Shown one piece after another: positions 48,001 through 57,934 of a stretch of 64,000 bases of DNA. The position numbers were made by a program, and so were the translations under genes. The stretch is from Sceloporus undulatus (taxonomy: Eukaryota > Chordata > Lepidosauria > Squamata > Phrynosomatidae). Each line of letters starts with the position of its first letter. Position 1 is the stretch's first letter. The stretch lies in contig NC_056526.1 in assembly GCF_019175285.1 (NCBI RefSeq), forward strand, positions 121,146,599 through 121,210,598. The letters run 5' to 3'. The notes under the pieces are model-generated. The model worked only from the letters and a program-made list of their open reading frames with translations, was not told where the DNA came from and made no database searches.

Positions 48001-51000
48001 ATGGCAACATCCTATGGAATCCTAGGATCTGAAGTTTAGAGAGAGATGTTTAGAATTCTCAGCCAAATCCCAGATACCATAGGATGTTGTTGCAACAGCC
48101 AAAAAGTGGGAACATAGCACTATATTTATATAGGGTGAAAGAGCCCCTGGACCAAGCAGATCAGTTTTTTAAAATTTTATTTCACTTATGAAGCTCAGTG
48201 GATAAGCTAGTTGCCTGGGTTAGGAGAGGTGTTTCATCTCTTGAGGTTAGAACATTCCTTTCCTGGCAGTATGCAGGAGTGTTTCAGGAGGAAGAAAAAG
48301 AGAAATCTTGCTATTGTATAGAAGCAACATACTGAGGGCTCTAGTTCTGTATAGTATGATGGTAGAAAAGAGTGGGGATGGAAAGAAAGAAAGGAGTAAA
48401 AATACTTAGTTCAGCGGGAGTAATCTGTCACATGTGGACTGCTAACTCAGGGGTAAATGGCATTTCCTTGTGTGTGTCCAGATACCGCCACAGCTATGAC
48501 TCTGAATTCACAGCTCCACTGGTGGCCTACCATGTGTGGCCTGCTCTCATGGAAGAAGATTCTGTCATTGTAAAGGGAGAGGCAGTCACAAGAAGAGGTG
48601 CTCTAGTAAGTGCTTTTCTCAAATGCTAAATAAGTATGTTGGCTTGTATCCTAAATTGCTCCTATGTTTACATAAGTGTTGGTCAAGGGTGGGTGGGTCT
48701 GCCCTTCAAACAGCAGCCTCCTCATATCACATCCTAAGCCATTCTTAAGGATTCCCAACATGCAGGAGCAGATTTGAGGATTTCAGATGAAAAGTGGTGG
48801 TGGCAGAGCCCCATTCCTTGAATGTGGATTCTGGCTGCATCTACACGGCAGAATTAACACAGTTTGACATTGCATTGTCATGGCACAATACTATAGAATT
48901 CTGTCACTTCTAGTTTTGTGAGACATTTAGCTTTCTCCATCAGAGCTCTGGTGCTACAACAAACTACAAATTTCAGGATTCCATAGGATGGAGCCATGAC
49001 AGTTAATGAAGTGTTAAGCCTGCATTAATTTTGCAGTGTGGCAAGAGCCTCTGTTCTCTGTTTTCTGTCCATTGTCTAAGACATTAGTGTGCCCCCAATG
49101 GTTTGTTTAGCCTGACATCTGAAGCCAACAGCAGGTAGTATTCTGGTTCCTTTATACATCGGCAAGCCAGGGAAAGAAGCCCAGAACAAACTCTGGGTTA
49201 TTTCTGTGGCTTGCTGGGAGAAAACCAAGGCAGAGCACCACTTGCTTCTGTGTTTGGAAATACAGTAATGCTAACTAGATCATTGGCTAAGGGTTAGCGT
49301 TTTGTTATCCGCTCCTTCTGCAAGTGAGAATGGTTAGGCTGTGTGCACTAGCAGTATTCACGAATAGCAAGACAGAGTTCCCCAAGACTCATGGCTTGTC
49401 ATGCTGTACAAACTGGATTAATGACTACTTTACTGCCTTGCCGAACATGTTTTTTTCAGTGGCATTTCCAATGGGAGTTGAAATTTCCAAGAACTTCCAC
49501 CCAACATTTGGGATGGGGACCTTAACCTAGGAACATGTTACTGCCAGTTTAGTCTCTCCTTCCACGTAACATCCTTGTCTTCTTATAAAGTAACTGCAGC
49601 AAATGCTCTCTGCTTAATATATGTATGTCTCGAATTCTTTATTTTGTTTTAGTGGTCTCACAGAAGTAGAAGTAGGAGCAGGAGCAGAAGTCGCAGCCGC
49701 AGCCCGAGCCCTCTGTCTCGTAGTGGTGGCTACTCCCGACATGTGGTAAAGCAGAATGTTTGGATTAACATGATGATCCAAGATAAGATACAAACCCAAG
49801 TATTGGCAGTGAAAACAGCATTTAAAATTTAATATCAGTAAGAGAGGGAGGTGGGGAGATTTTAATGAAACGTCCAGGCCATACTTTCTGACTCCCTCCA
49901 TCTTAAATCCAATTGTCCACTCTCACAAAACACTGAGTATGCTGGTAAGAGCTTCAGCTTGGTAAAGATGTGGGACAGTAGGTGGGAGTGGATAGGGCAT
50001 GGATCCATTCCAGGCTTCAGCCTGACCTTTAAAGGAGTTATCAAAGGTGCTGAATCTTTTTAGGGCTCCTTTAAAATTTGGTCTAAAACCCAGAGCAGAG
50101 GCACTGCCCCACTGACTTGGAAGCCCCAAGCCGCTCCTGGCTTGGGCCTAAGCTTATTTAGATGTGTTAAATAAAGCTGACATATTTGTGACCACCTGCA
50201 TTGCATTAATGAAGGGAAGTGCATATATACTTGTTTGGGAGTACTTTGAACCATACGTCCCTCTGTTAGTGTTACTGCGCTGTTACTGCTCCCTCATGCT
50301 GTCTTCTGCCCTTGTCCTTAACTCTTGCTTCCCTGCCCTATGCCCTACCCAGCATGACTTTCTGTTTGTGAGTGTGTGTGTATGTGTAAGAGGAAAGGAA
50401 AGAGAATAGGAAAAGCAGGCTGAGCATCTGTCTTGCTGATTATGATCATCTCTGCTTTTCCCCTGGTGAGACTCATCCTTAATACTTGTTCCCCAGTTTT
50501 TGGCCTTTCAGCTTTGGGGAGCTCACTGTTAGCTTCCTCTAGCTGCTGTGTATCTCATAAATTGAACTAGAATTATTGAAGGCCCTGAGCCAGAAGAGGC
50601 TCTTGCCCAGTAATGTGTGTCCAAAATGTGACACTGGCAGTGTGGGACCTGCTGCAGCACAGCTTCATCTTATGACCACAGTAGGGCCTTGGTGTTACAG
50701 TGGTTAAATGCATGTACTGTAGCCACTCACTCTCAAACCATAAGATTGTGGGTTCAATACCAGCAAAAAGGTTCAAGCTTGACTCAGGCTTGCATCCTTC
50801 CGAGGTCGCTATAATGAGTACCCAATTGTTGTGGGCAATTACCTTCACTTTGTAAAACGCTTAGGGAGTGCTTAAGTGCACTGATAAGCGGTATAGAAAT
50901 GTACGTGCTATTGCTATTGCTAGGGTGAGCAATGGTAGGCCATATGGGAAAAGCTTGTGTTAAGCTTCCTCCAGAGCTTAGAAAAGTTACATTTTAAACC

Positions 51001-53203
51001 ACAGCTCCCAGAATTCCCCAGTGAGCATGACCACTGCTCATACTGCCTGGGGAATTCATGTAGTTGTAGTCTAACAATGTAACTTTTTCAGGCTGTGACA
51101 TTCATGCAGACACCATTCCTTTGGTGATTTAGGGTTATGTTGATGTGGGAAAAGTCAGTAGTGTAGCCTTTTCCCCCCCACATGTGGCCAGGGCTTTTCT
51201 CATGTTACCGTGCCAGGGGGGCTGGCCCTATCTTTTGAGAGCAACCACTGCAGGTGGCAGAAGCTGGAGGACAGCAATGGCTCCTCACCAACCTTAATCT
51301 TTTGTCAGAGGATACTACACAGCCTCTTTTTTGTTCTCTAAACTAGCCTGTTCTGCTCAGGTGCAGGAGATGCTATTGCCTCATTTCCAGTCTGCTAGTC
51401 TGGTTCATTTGTGTATGTGTGTATGTTTTGTATGCATACCCACTCTTATCCTTTGCCTCATGTTGGGCTGCTCAGCCCTGGTAGTGTGAGAACAAACTGA
51501 AGTGCAGGACTTCTGCACTGACAGCATAGTATAATAGAATGGTTGACATTTCTCCACTTATATGGCATACATATAGATTAAAATTCAATTTGGATTTATA
51601 CCTTTCTGGACCAAAATGAGTCAGAAGAAGTCATTATTTTATTTTCCTTTTATTCTTTGTCTTTCAGCCAGCTCGAAGCCGCAGCCCTTCCCCGTTAAGA
51701 AATGGAAGCCCAAGTAAGTGGGCGTATTCAGAACTTAGAAGATCATGGCTTTAAAATGCTCAAATACTCAAAGTAAACAGAAAATATAACCATTTGCCTA
51801 GTGTTTTTGTTTAAAACAGCACGCTTCTTCAGTTACTCTCAAGGCTTTTCATTCTTTTAGTGTCGTTAAAAGGCTTTTGACTTGGGTCTGGTTTGGTCTC
51901 CAAACCTTTGGTCCCCAATTCTCAGGTTATTCAAAATGGCCACTCTCTCCATACCTGCTGCACTTAAAGTGCTTTGCAGCAGTATCTGCTAGCAACTCCT
52001 TTTAGAGATCTCTTTGTGGATATACAGTTCACCCTCTATATCCACAAATTCTTTATCCACAGATTCAAGCACCCACAGCTTGAAAATATAAAATCCAAAT
52101 ACAAACCTTGATTTTGCCATTTTATATAAGGAAGATCATTTTACTATGGCATTGTATTTAATGGGACTTGAGCATCCATGGATTTTGGTATCCACAGGGG
52201 CTCCTGGAACCAAACCCCAGCGGATACCAAGGGCTTACTGTAATGCCTAATATCCACTATCCAACACAGAACTAAGTCCACTGATGCCCACTGAAGTCGA
52301 TGGACAGGATCTAGAACTGTCATTCTGCCACCGACAGGGGTGTCCAGATGCTTCTATCTGCAGTGAATCTGAATCCTGTCCCCAAAATAAATTCAGCAGC
52401 TTGGATCATTCCAAAATCCAGGATGGCTTGATCTCACATGGAAGCCCCTGGCCACCCCTCACTAATGGAACAGTTTTCTTCAGTGGAACTGGAGGTGGGT
52501 CATTTTTGTCTCCTTTGGCACTGCCCTCTCTGAAGATGTTCCAGAGAACTGGGAAACTTGCCAGGTTATGTGTTGGGATGGGTGGCAGGGGAGGAAGGTA
52601 ATGGGAAGAAAGAAGAGTTTGTTCTGCTAGTCGATGTCTGTTGCACTGAAGACAGTAGATTTAAGTACACACAGTTTTATGATGAATAATAGCCATTCAG
52701 CCTAAATGGCTCTACCTTTCTGGGAAGAGCCAGTTCCATGGCCTTCGTTACACTTCATAATGGATCTTCAAATGATCAGTAGAACATCTTCTATGCATTT
52801 GGTGAATTTGGTGAAGCTTGCTTTCAAGTATGTAAGAATGCACCCACACTGTAGAAGTAATGCAGTTCAACACCACTTTAATTGCCATGGCTCCATCCTA
52901 CAGAATCCTGGGATTTGTATTTTGTGTGAGCCACTAGCATTCTTGCAGACAATAGCAAGTACATAGCAATAGCAAGTACAAGGGTAAAGACCTTGGAAAA
53001 CTACAGATCCCAGGATTCCATAGGCTGGAGCTACAACACTTAAAGTGGTGTCAAACTGTATCATTTCTACAGTGCAGTTGCATCTGAAGTATAATATTGC
53101 ATCCTACTGGGAGCAGTGTGTCACACATGGAGGTTGAAGCACATTGTTGCATTTTTTTAATGTTACATACTGACATGTTTATTTTTCTCCAATAGGAATT
53201 TAG
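32968..53203 (+). CDS. SPATA18: SPATA18 (MIEAP, mitochondria-eating protein), complete
   Basis: MIEAP is a p53-inducible mitochondrial quality-control protein, also abundant in testis and ciliated cells. Thirteen coding exons: 32968-33054, 35849-35954, 36115-36230, 37655-37773, 41283-41378, 44009-44143, 45063-45300, 46163-46321, 47296-47471, 48482-48605, 49653-49745, 51668-51713 and 53196-53203. They total 500 residues in one frame with GT-AG junctions. Order: N-terminal helical part ([20 protein letters not shown]), IKSRLLPWL near 85, coiled coil at about 113-218, an Arg/Ser patch ([18 protein letters not shown]), the MIEAP domain at about 260-452 ([36 protein letters not shown]), and an RS-rich tail ending PRI. 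Human has 538 residues; the difference is mainly in the coiled coil. Confidence 0.96.
33121..33291 (+). repeat. Polypurine tract in SPATA18 intron 1
   Basis: GGAA/GAAA/GAGA-rich, begins 66 bp after exon 1. It has the opposite base polarity to the tract upstream of the exon. Confidence 0.85.
33491..33500. other. Assembly gap (10 N)
   Basis: Ten N directly before a CCTT run (33501-33550). A round 10 suggests a placeholder of unknown true length. Confidence 0.95.
34134..34690 (-). mobile_element. RTE/BovB-type LINE 3' fragment
   Basis: Minus strand reads [54 protein letters not shown] and [10 protein letters not shown], the C-terminal part typical of BovB-like RTE proteins. It is 5'-truncated and lacks the RT catalytic core. 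In SPATA18 intron 1, antisense to the gene. Confidence 0.8.
34838..35073. repeat. Foldback repeat with hammerhead-like centre, copy 2
   Basis: Arms gatcttgtagcacctttgag and ctcaaaggtgctacaagatc are exact complements over 20 bases. At the centre, plus strand 34949-34980, a diverged CTRAGGA is followed by a stem-loop and GAAAGCTC. Same family as 31402-31627. Confidence 0.6.
35849..35954 (+). CDS. SPATA18: SPATA18 exon 2
   Basis: [19 protein letters not shown] through [13 protein letters not shown]. Acceptor TTTTTTAG, donor GTGAGG. Confidence 0.92.
36115..36230 (+). CDS. SPATA18: SPATA18 exon 3
   Basis: [20 protein letters not shown] through [16 protein letters not shown] is identical in human. 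Donor GTATGA. Confidence 0.93.
36775..37140. mobile_element. Palindromic MITE, family A, second copy
   Basis: Ends ggagtttatgacaggg and (complement) ggagtttatcacatgg. Inner arms gcagaaacgggatttaaa and its partner, and symmetric cctttttactttcggaagttcc. In SPATA18 intron 3. Confidence 0.65.
37655..37773 (+). CDS. SPATA18: SPATA18 exon 4
   Basis: [20 protein letters not shown] then [19 protein letters not shown], the start of the coiled coil. Acceptor CTATAG; the donor GTAGGA is non-optimal but keeps phase with exon 5. Confidence 0.88.
38899..39150 (+). repeat. SINE-2, tRNA-derived, near full length
   Basis: Head cgatggcgcagtggctaaat, then ggttgtgagttggatccc, gggcaattagcttaca and a tail with tgctattgctat. 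In SPATA18 intron 4. Confidence 0.75.
39184..39409. mobile_element. Palindromic MITE, family B, second copy
   Basis: Ends cccaaacagacaggccaaaa and its complement; centre gccaaagctgcgctccag / ctgcagcatggctttggc. Confidence 0.75.
39842..39905 (-). mobile_element. CR1 3' tail fragment
   Basis: aatcatagagttggaagaaa and aagggccatccagttcaact, the last ~60 bp of the CR1 family seen at 12259. Confidence 0.7.
41283..41378 (+). CDS. SPATA18: SPATA18 exon 5
   Basis: (D)[20 protein letters not shown] through [12 protein letters not shown], matching human LAETEKNLEESKNRSAISLL. Donor GTAAGA. Confidence 0.92.
41905..42042. mobile_element. Palindromic MITE, family E (diverged)
   Basis: Arms gttttccagcttaggtccc and gacccatgtttaggaacc, with gggagttgtagtccaacaaa inside. 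In SPATA18 intron 5. Confidence 0.5.
42707..43002. repeat. Two SINE-2 copies head-out inverted pair
   Basis: Plus-strand copy at 42707-42843 (tggtggtgcagtggttaaaa) is followed by a minus-strand copy at 42845-43002 whose head complements (caattgcaccaccagggctc). The tails meet in the middle, so the unit is a 290-bp inverted repeat. Confidence 0.7.
44009..44143 (+). CDS. SPATA18: SPATA18 exon 6
   Basis: (D)[18 protein letters not shown] through [20 protein letters not shown], a coiled-coil segment matching human LKEEIAVLSAEKSALQ. The acceptor GTTAAG is weak but is the one that keeps the frame. Donor GTAAGG. Confidence 0.87.
44490..44712 (+). repeat. Sauria-type SINE
   Basis: gactacaactctggtgacca, aacaaatcttgcc and aaggcacacaacaacaa. 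In SPATA18 intron 6. Confidence 0.75.
45063..45300 (+). CDS. SPATA18: SPATA18 exon 7
   Basis: RS patch [19 protein letters not shown], then [20 protein letters not shown] and QRIIYIAAV, the start of the MIEAP domain. Acceptor TTCTAG, donor GTAGGG. Confidence 0.94.
46163..46321 (+). CDS. SPATA18: SPATA18 exon 8
   Basis: [20 protein letters not shown] through [10 protein letters not shown], 53 whole codons. Acceptor TTGTAG, donor GTAAGT. Confidence 0.95.
46371..46390 (+). repeat. (ACAG)n microsatellite
   Basis: Five perfect tetramer units, 50 bp after SPATA18 exon 8. Confidence 0.85.
47296..47471 (+). CDS. SPATA18: SPATA18 exon 9
   Basis: [20 protein letters not shown] through [19 protein letters not shown], the best conserved part of the domain. 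Donor GTAAGG. Confidence 0.96.
47950..48130. mobile_element. Palindromic MITE, family D (diverged)
   Basis: atggcaacatcctatggaat and ccataggatgttgttgcaac are complementary arms. In SPATA18 intron 9. Confidence 0.55.
48482..48605 (+). CDS. SPATA18: SPATA18 exon 10
   Basis: [20 protein letters not shown] through [11 protein letters not shown]. Acceptor GTCCAG, donor GTAAGT. Confidence 0.96.
48835..49043. mobile_element. Palindromic MITE, family C
   Basis: ctacacggcagaattaacac / gcattaattttgcagtgtgg at the ends, with gtgagacatttagctttctc inside. In SPATA18 intron 10. Confidence 0.65.
49653..49745 (+). CDS. SPATA18: SPATA18 exon 11 (RS-rich)
   Basis: [20 protein letters not shown] then [11 protein letters not shown]. 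The Arg-Ser run is coded by AGAAGT/AGGAGC-like hexamers and is longer than in human. Acceptor TTTTAG, donor GTAAAG. Confidence 0.93.
50688..50925 (+). repeat. SINE-2, near full length
   Basis: ttacagtggttaaatgcatg, tccttccgaggtcgc, aagtgcactgataagcggta and a tgctattgctattgc tail. In SPATA18 intron 11. Confidence 0.75.
51668..51713 (+). CDS. SPATA18: SPATA18 exon 12
   Basis: [15 protein letters not shown], matching human [14 protein letters not shown]. Acceptor TTTCAG, donor GTAAGT. Confidence 0.92.
52025..52240. mobile_element. Tigger-like (Tc1/mariner) MITE with TA duplication
   Basis: Ends cagttcaccctctatatcc and (complement) cagtaagcccttggtatcc, flanked by TA on both sides. Inner gggacttgagcatccatgg and ggttttggtatcc-type blocks match the MER2/Tigger kind. 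Confidence 0.75.
52843..53083. mobile_element. Palindromic MITE, family C, with an internal SINE-2 scrap
   Basis: Arms cactgtagaagtaatgcagt and actgtatcatttctacagtg. A fragment with repeated aatagcaagtaca (52950-52982) lies at the centre. Confidence 0.65.
53196..53203 (+). CDS. SPATA18: SPATA18 terminal coding exon (RI, stop)
   Basis: Acceptor AATAG. One base from exon 12 plus GA gives Arg, then ATT and TAG. The human protein ends PRF at the same place, which supports this tiny coding part. Confidence 0.82.
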
Positions 53204-54456
53204 GCTAGCTGGATATGGTTTTTTGATTCTATACCTCTGGATCAATCGGCTTCAATGGTGTCTTCTACTGTTCCAAGAGTACCTCAGACATCACTTAAAA
53301 TAATGTGAACAATAATTCTGAATCATTCCAAATGGAGAGTGAATTGGGAATGATATTTAGTGTGTTTTTATAATGTTAGGATTTTTTAAAGGCATGAATG
53401 CAACAGATTTAATCAAAATTACATATGCATTTTAAGATCATATTCATTTGATTTTTTAAAAAAATGTTTACATAAATCTTTGGGGCAAAGAGCAAGGGTC
53501 TCCCCACTTCTTTTTAGGAAAATGTACAGGCACAAATAATACAGTGCCAAGACAGTCTATCTTCCATGGTCATACACTTAAGAGAACAGTTATGTCTTGA
53601 GCATTACAATGCATTGAGACTGTAGCTCTCTCTGTATACTGTATGAACCTGGAACTAAGGTCCATCAAATTCACTGGATTTGTTTCCAAGAGTTAAATCA
53701 GATGCTATGTTCACCACCTTCAAATCTCTGGATAGAGGATGGGAGATAAATGTTTTAATTAATAATTTTTTTAAAAAAATAGTATGTTAAATGCATGATG
53801 TTCAGATGTTTTTTTTCCCAAAAACATGCAAGTTAATGTTCTAGTGACTGCTTAACCTCCTCCAGATCTGTTTTTGAAACTAAATTCACACTCTACACCC
53901 AGTTTGGTGACCCCCCCCCAAAAAAAAGTGCAGGGAATCTCAATTCATCCCAATGGAGATTTGGGGGCCCTGTTTAGGTCGTGGTGATTTTGGGAGAAAA
54001 ATGGCTGCAGAGGAAAGTTTAATCTTCCATACCTGTCCATGGTGGATAAGATCCAGATTGGGTCCCCAATCTTATAAATAAGAATGGAAGGGGAAAACAA
54101 TTTGCAGCCGGGTGCTCCTTAAGTAATATAAGATCTCAGTTAGATCTTATATGAGATCTTATATATCTCACTAAGTCAGGGTGACTGGTTGCTCTCATGC
54201 CAGTGAAGCAGGGAATCTACTACAGGTTTTAATCCAGGCTCTAAAGCAGCTATGCAATGTGATGAATTAAAAAAAAAATGGTTCAACACTTTGAACAGCT
54301 CCTTGAAAGTTAGGTAAACCCTGGCTTGGATTTTCTACCTCACTAACATGGGAGACAGCAGGACACCTGTTCTGAACATACATGCATAGGCTTGTATTAT
54401 AAGACTGCCCATCTCTTGAAATTTAGCAGTCACTTGATGGTGCTTTTTGTGGGCAC

Positions 54457-54542
54457 AATCTATGTGAAAATGAGCACAATAAAGTCCCATTGAAATCAGT
54501 GGGATTAAATGGGACTTTATTGTGCTCAATTTCACATAGATT
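54457..54542. repeat. 86-nt near-perfect hairpin in SPATA18 3' UTR
   Basis: Arms of 35 bases (54457-54491 and 54508-54542) pair with a single mismatch around a 16-base loop. The arms include gagcacaataaagtcccatt and its complement. This is the size of a pre-miRNA or of a minimal palindromic MITE. Confidence 0.85.
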
Positions 54543-55274
54543 GAAACCAATGAGATTAAAAAAAGTTTAACATTAGAGATCATGCTCAGTAAAAATGGGC
54601 TGTGTTTGATCCTGATATGTTCAAATTAGCATATGGATTTCAGAAGCATGTATGCCTGTTGATCTATTGGTTTGGATCCTCATTTAGTCACAGTTAGAAT
54701 AGACCAATGGAAATCAGTGTGACTTAGTTTAGGCTATTGATTTCCATAGAGCTAGTCTAAATATGACTTAAATTTGGCTCCAGTCCATTGTTTTATTATA
54801 ATCCTTGGTGCTGATACAATACAATATATTGTCTTCTTAGTGATCTGTTTTTTAAAAACCCTCTTTTCTATACCTCATTTGTACAAACATTACAGACAAC
54901 CTTTTGTGAGTTTACCTTTTTTAAATAGAACTTCAAGACTCGTCAGATGATTAGTCTAATGAGATTAGTCCCTTACTTCTGATGCTGACCATGGTGCTTC
55001 AGTAGTGTGTGGAAATGCCTTGATTCATTAATACAAAGCAGGAGGGAATTTACTTAATTTTCATCATATAGTTACTTGTCTTTGAGGGGAAAAACCAGTG
55101 AATTAGTTCTCTGGTTTCATTTAATGCCTACATACAAATTGATAAACACTTGTATTTTCTTCTCAGTTGAAGTGTGCTTTGAAATTTTGTTTAACGCTGC
55201 AAATTTTATAACTAGGTGAGGTCCTGTTTACAACAATGTTGCATCGATTTTGAGAAATGTATTCATTTCTTTGA

Positions 55275-55280
55275 AATAAA
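55275..55280 (+). terminator. Probable SPATA18 poly(A) signal
   Basis: AATAAA with downstream ttgttatgtgtcatgtgg, a GT-rich element at the expected distance. Confidence 0.55.
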
Positions 55281-55849
55281 AGATTGAATTAGATTTACTT
55301 GTTATGTGTCATGTGGATCATATCATCTTGAATTCAAAATCAAATACTAAAAATGTGGGATTAATTAAACTGTTGCTCAGGAGCAGCCCAGATCTTTTAA
55401 ACTTCATTGTGTAAGCTACAATAAAGCAAATGGTCAATGTGTTTAAGGCTGAAGTTCTATGGACTTTAAACTCAATGGCTGGGTAATGGTAAACCAAACT
55501 CTGTGTGTTTGTGTTTGTTTTCTGTCCACAAACCACAATTACAAGTACAAGTTTGGGCTTGTTACAACTGTGATTTGTTGCATATTTGAACTCCGTAAGC
55601 TTGGCTTGTTTCCTCAGCTGTTTACCCTGAAACAGTAGCTCACAAAAGGGTTGGGAGAGGAACAAACCAGAAATGAGAAAGATAAACTATGGGTGCATCT
55701 GATGAAATAAACTGGGATACACAAAGGCTTATGCTAGAAATTTATTTGTCTCTGTCCCAAATGTGCCACAAGATTGCCTTATATCTTTTCATGGCTTCTT
55801 TGTTAATATTTGGGACACTCTAACAACAGTTTTTGGGTGACCTAACCAA

Positions 55850-55985
55850 TGGCTTATTATTATTAATTATTATTAACCTTTATTTATAAAGCGCTGTAAA
55901 TTTACACAGCACTGTACATACAATCTTTTTAATTGGACGGTTCCCTGCCCTCATAGCATGATGTGGAGATGTACCCATTGGACTT
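55850..55985 (+). repeat. (ATT)n plus dispersed repeat fragment
   Basis: Contains tttataaagcgctgtaaatt and acagcactgtacatacaatc, wording common to many vertebrate repeat tails. Family not named. Confidence 0.4.
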
Positions 55986-56622
55986 CTAAGCAGACATGTA
56001 TAGGATAGCTCTATAAAAGATAGAAACATTGGCCTTTGTTTATGGTGATGTAATCAAATTTTCTGTGCACAGAACCAGTTTTAGCATTATAACCAGCAAG
56101 GGGAAAAATATGTATGCATTCCAGCAGATTTGAAAGAGATGAAGGTTTGAAAGAGGTTCAGATTTGAAACAGATGTAAGGGTTTCTAACCATGGAGGCAG
56201 AGTTGCCTCTTAATCATTTCTACAGTGTATTTGCACCTTTAAATGTTTATCAGAAATAAGCATATTCACTATATATTTTTTTGAGTCATAGATTTTAGAT
56301 TGCGGTTTCAGCTATGGAATTGTTTTTTCTTTTTAGTTCTTAAATATTTTATTTTTGTGAACACTAGGAAAAAGACGTTTGCAGCTATCTTACCACAAAC
56401 CATTTGAACAGAGTGCTGTTGTCATGCATATGTTTACAATGTATTATATTGTATTATGTTGTATGAGCCACAAGTAAAAAAAACATGGCCTGTACATTAT
56501 TTTATAACTGAAGTGTATAATAATGAACATTTGCAGTTATATTGTGAGACAATAATGTGCCACACAGTTGATGGCTTCTGCGACTGTAACTTTTGCAAAC
56601 AAGAAATGCAATAATAAATTCT

Positions 56623-56895
56623 TTTTTTTTTAACATTTTTATTAAAATACATAAAAAGACAGCCAACAACACTGTAGACATACATACATACAGACATACA
56701 TACTTATTTCTAAACATTTAAATAAAATATACTTCCCCTCCTTTATTTTGGATATTATATTTAAATAGAAACAAAGGCTTTTGACTTTCTGATTTTCCCT
56801 TCCCCCCCTTCTATTCCATATTATTAATTACAATCATATTTCTTCTTTTAATTCTTTATGTTTAACACAAGCCCTTAATCTTATATCTCCAGTAT
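56623..56895 (-). mobile_element. Retroposed insertion (L1-like 3' end) with 21-bp target duplication
   Basis: Flanked by two identical 21-bp copies at 56602-56622 and 56896-56916 (agaaatgcaataataaattc plus T). The insert starts with a T-run on the plus strand, that is, a poly(A) tail on the minus strand, then aacatttttattaaaatac. It is short and 5'-truncated, with no coding sequence. Confidence 0.8.
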
Positions 56896-57472
56896 AGAAA
56901 TGCAATAATAAATTCTGATTCCATTCTAGAATTGTTGAGAATACTCAATTCAGGGTTTGTTGTAATATTTAACTTGCAGACTGGGATGGTATGGAGGAAG
57001 GAAACAGCTGTGTGCTTATACAGGCACTGCAGTCTTCCCATTGAAAAGTAATCGCAGGAAATAGTAATTTCAACCAAAAATTCATGGAATTGACTCCGTA
57101 GTTCAAGGAGGGCAAAAGGTGCAGTGAAATGCTCATTTCATCCTGACATTGTTCTAGTGAGTCACTAACATCTTTGCTTGGGAATAAATCCCATTGAACT
57201 AATCCAATTGCTCATCTCAGTTAGGATGGACCCACTAAGTCAACTGCTGAATAATTGAAATCTATTCAAATCCATTGCTTCAATAGTTTGGTGCTAGATT
57301 GGACTAGCAATGGGATGTAGGCAAATGGAGCTTGCTTCTAGAAGTAGACATGCATAGGATTATGCTGTCTTCCCCTCCACCAAATAACATCAGACATCTT
57401 CTAAACTTTCAGATTTGCTTTCAAACAAATAATCTTTTAGGACGTCTGGTTTTGTTTTTGGCAAGACAGTGA

Positions 57473-57478
<6 letters not shown>

Positions 57479-57505
<27 letters not shown>
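57479..57505 (+). repeat. (CA)n microsatellite
   Basis: About 13 uninterrupted CA units. Confidence 0.9.
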
Positions 57506-57934
57506 CCCTTGCAAATCAAAACTGAGACAACTCTTTTCCATTTGAGCATAATAGCTGCAAAATTATCACGGCCATTTTTTAGCCTTAATGTGGAGCCTTA
57601 CGCTAATTTACTCCCACACATGCATTTGCGTATGTGGCAGATGACTTTTGACTGTAATGTTTTACCTCTATCCATAAAGAACAAAATTTGAAAAGAGACC
57701 TTTTGTATCATAAAAGCCAGTAATAAATGGGGTTCCAAGGAACAGGTGTAGAAAAAGCATTTGCCACACGATGGCACTCTTGTTCAACACATCAGTAAAT
57801 GATTTCTTTAAAAACAATGTCCATTTTCACTACCAAGACTTTCGAAGGCCAATAAATGTTTGGAGATCATATATATATATATGAGTAATATAATAAATAT
57901 GACCAGGGTCAGCCAACTTGACCATACAACAAAA

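Larger units (their letters stand above)
53204..55305 (+). other. SPATA18: SPATA18 3' UTR (probable extent)
   Basis: About 2.1 kb, ending after AATAAA at 55275 followed by GT-rich sequence. Contains a near-perfect hairpin at 54457-54542. Confidence 0.55.

Noticed and set aside
52284-52601. 105-codon frame in SPATA18 intron 12
   Set aside because: No known motif, no acceptor that keeps SPATA18 phase, and exons 12 and 13 join well without it.
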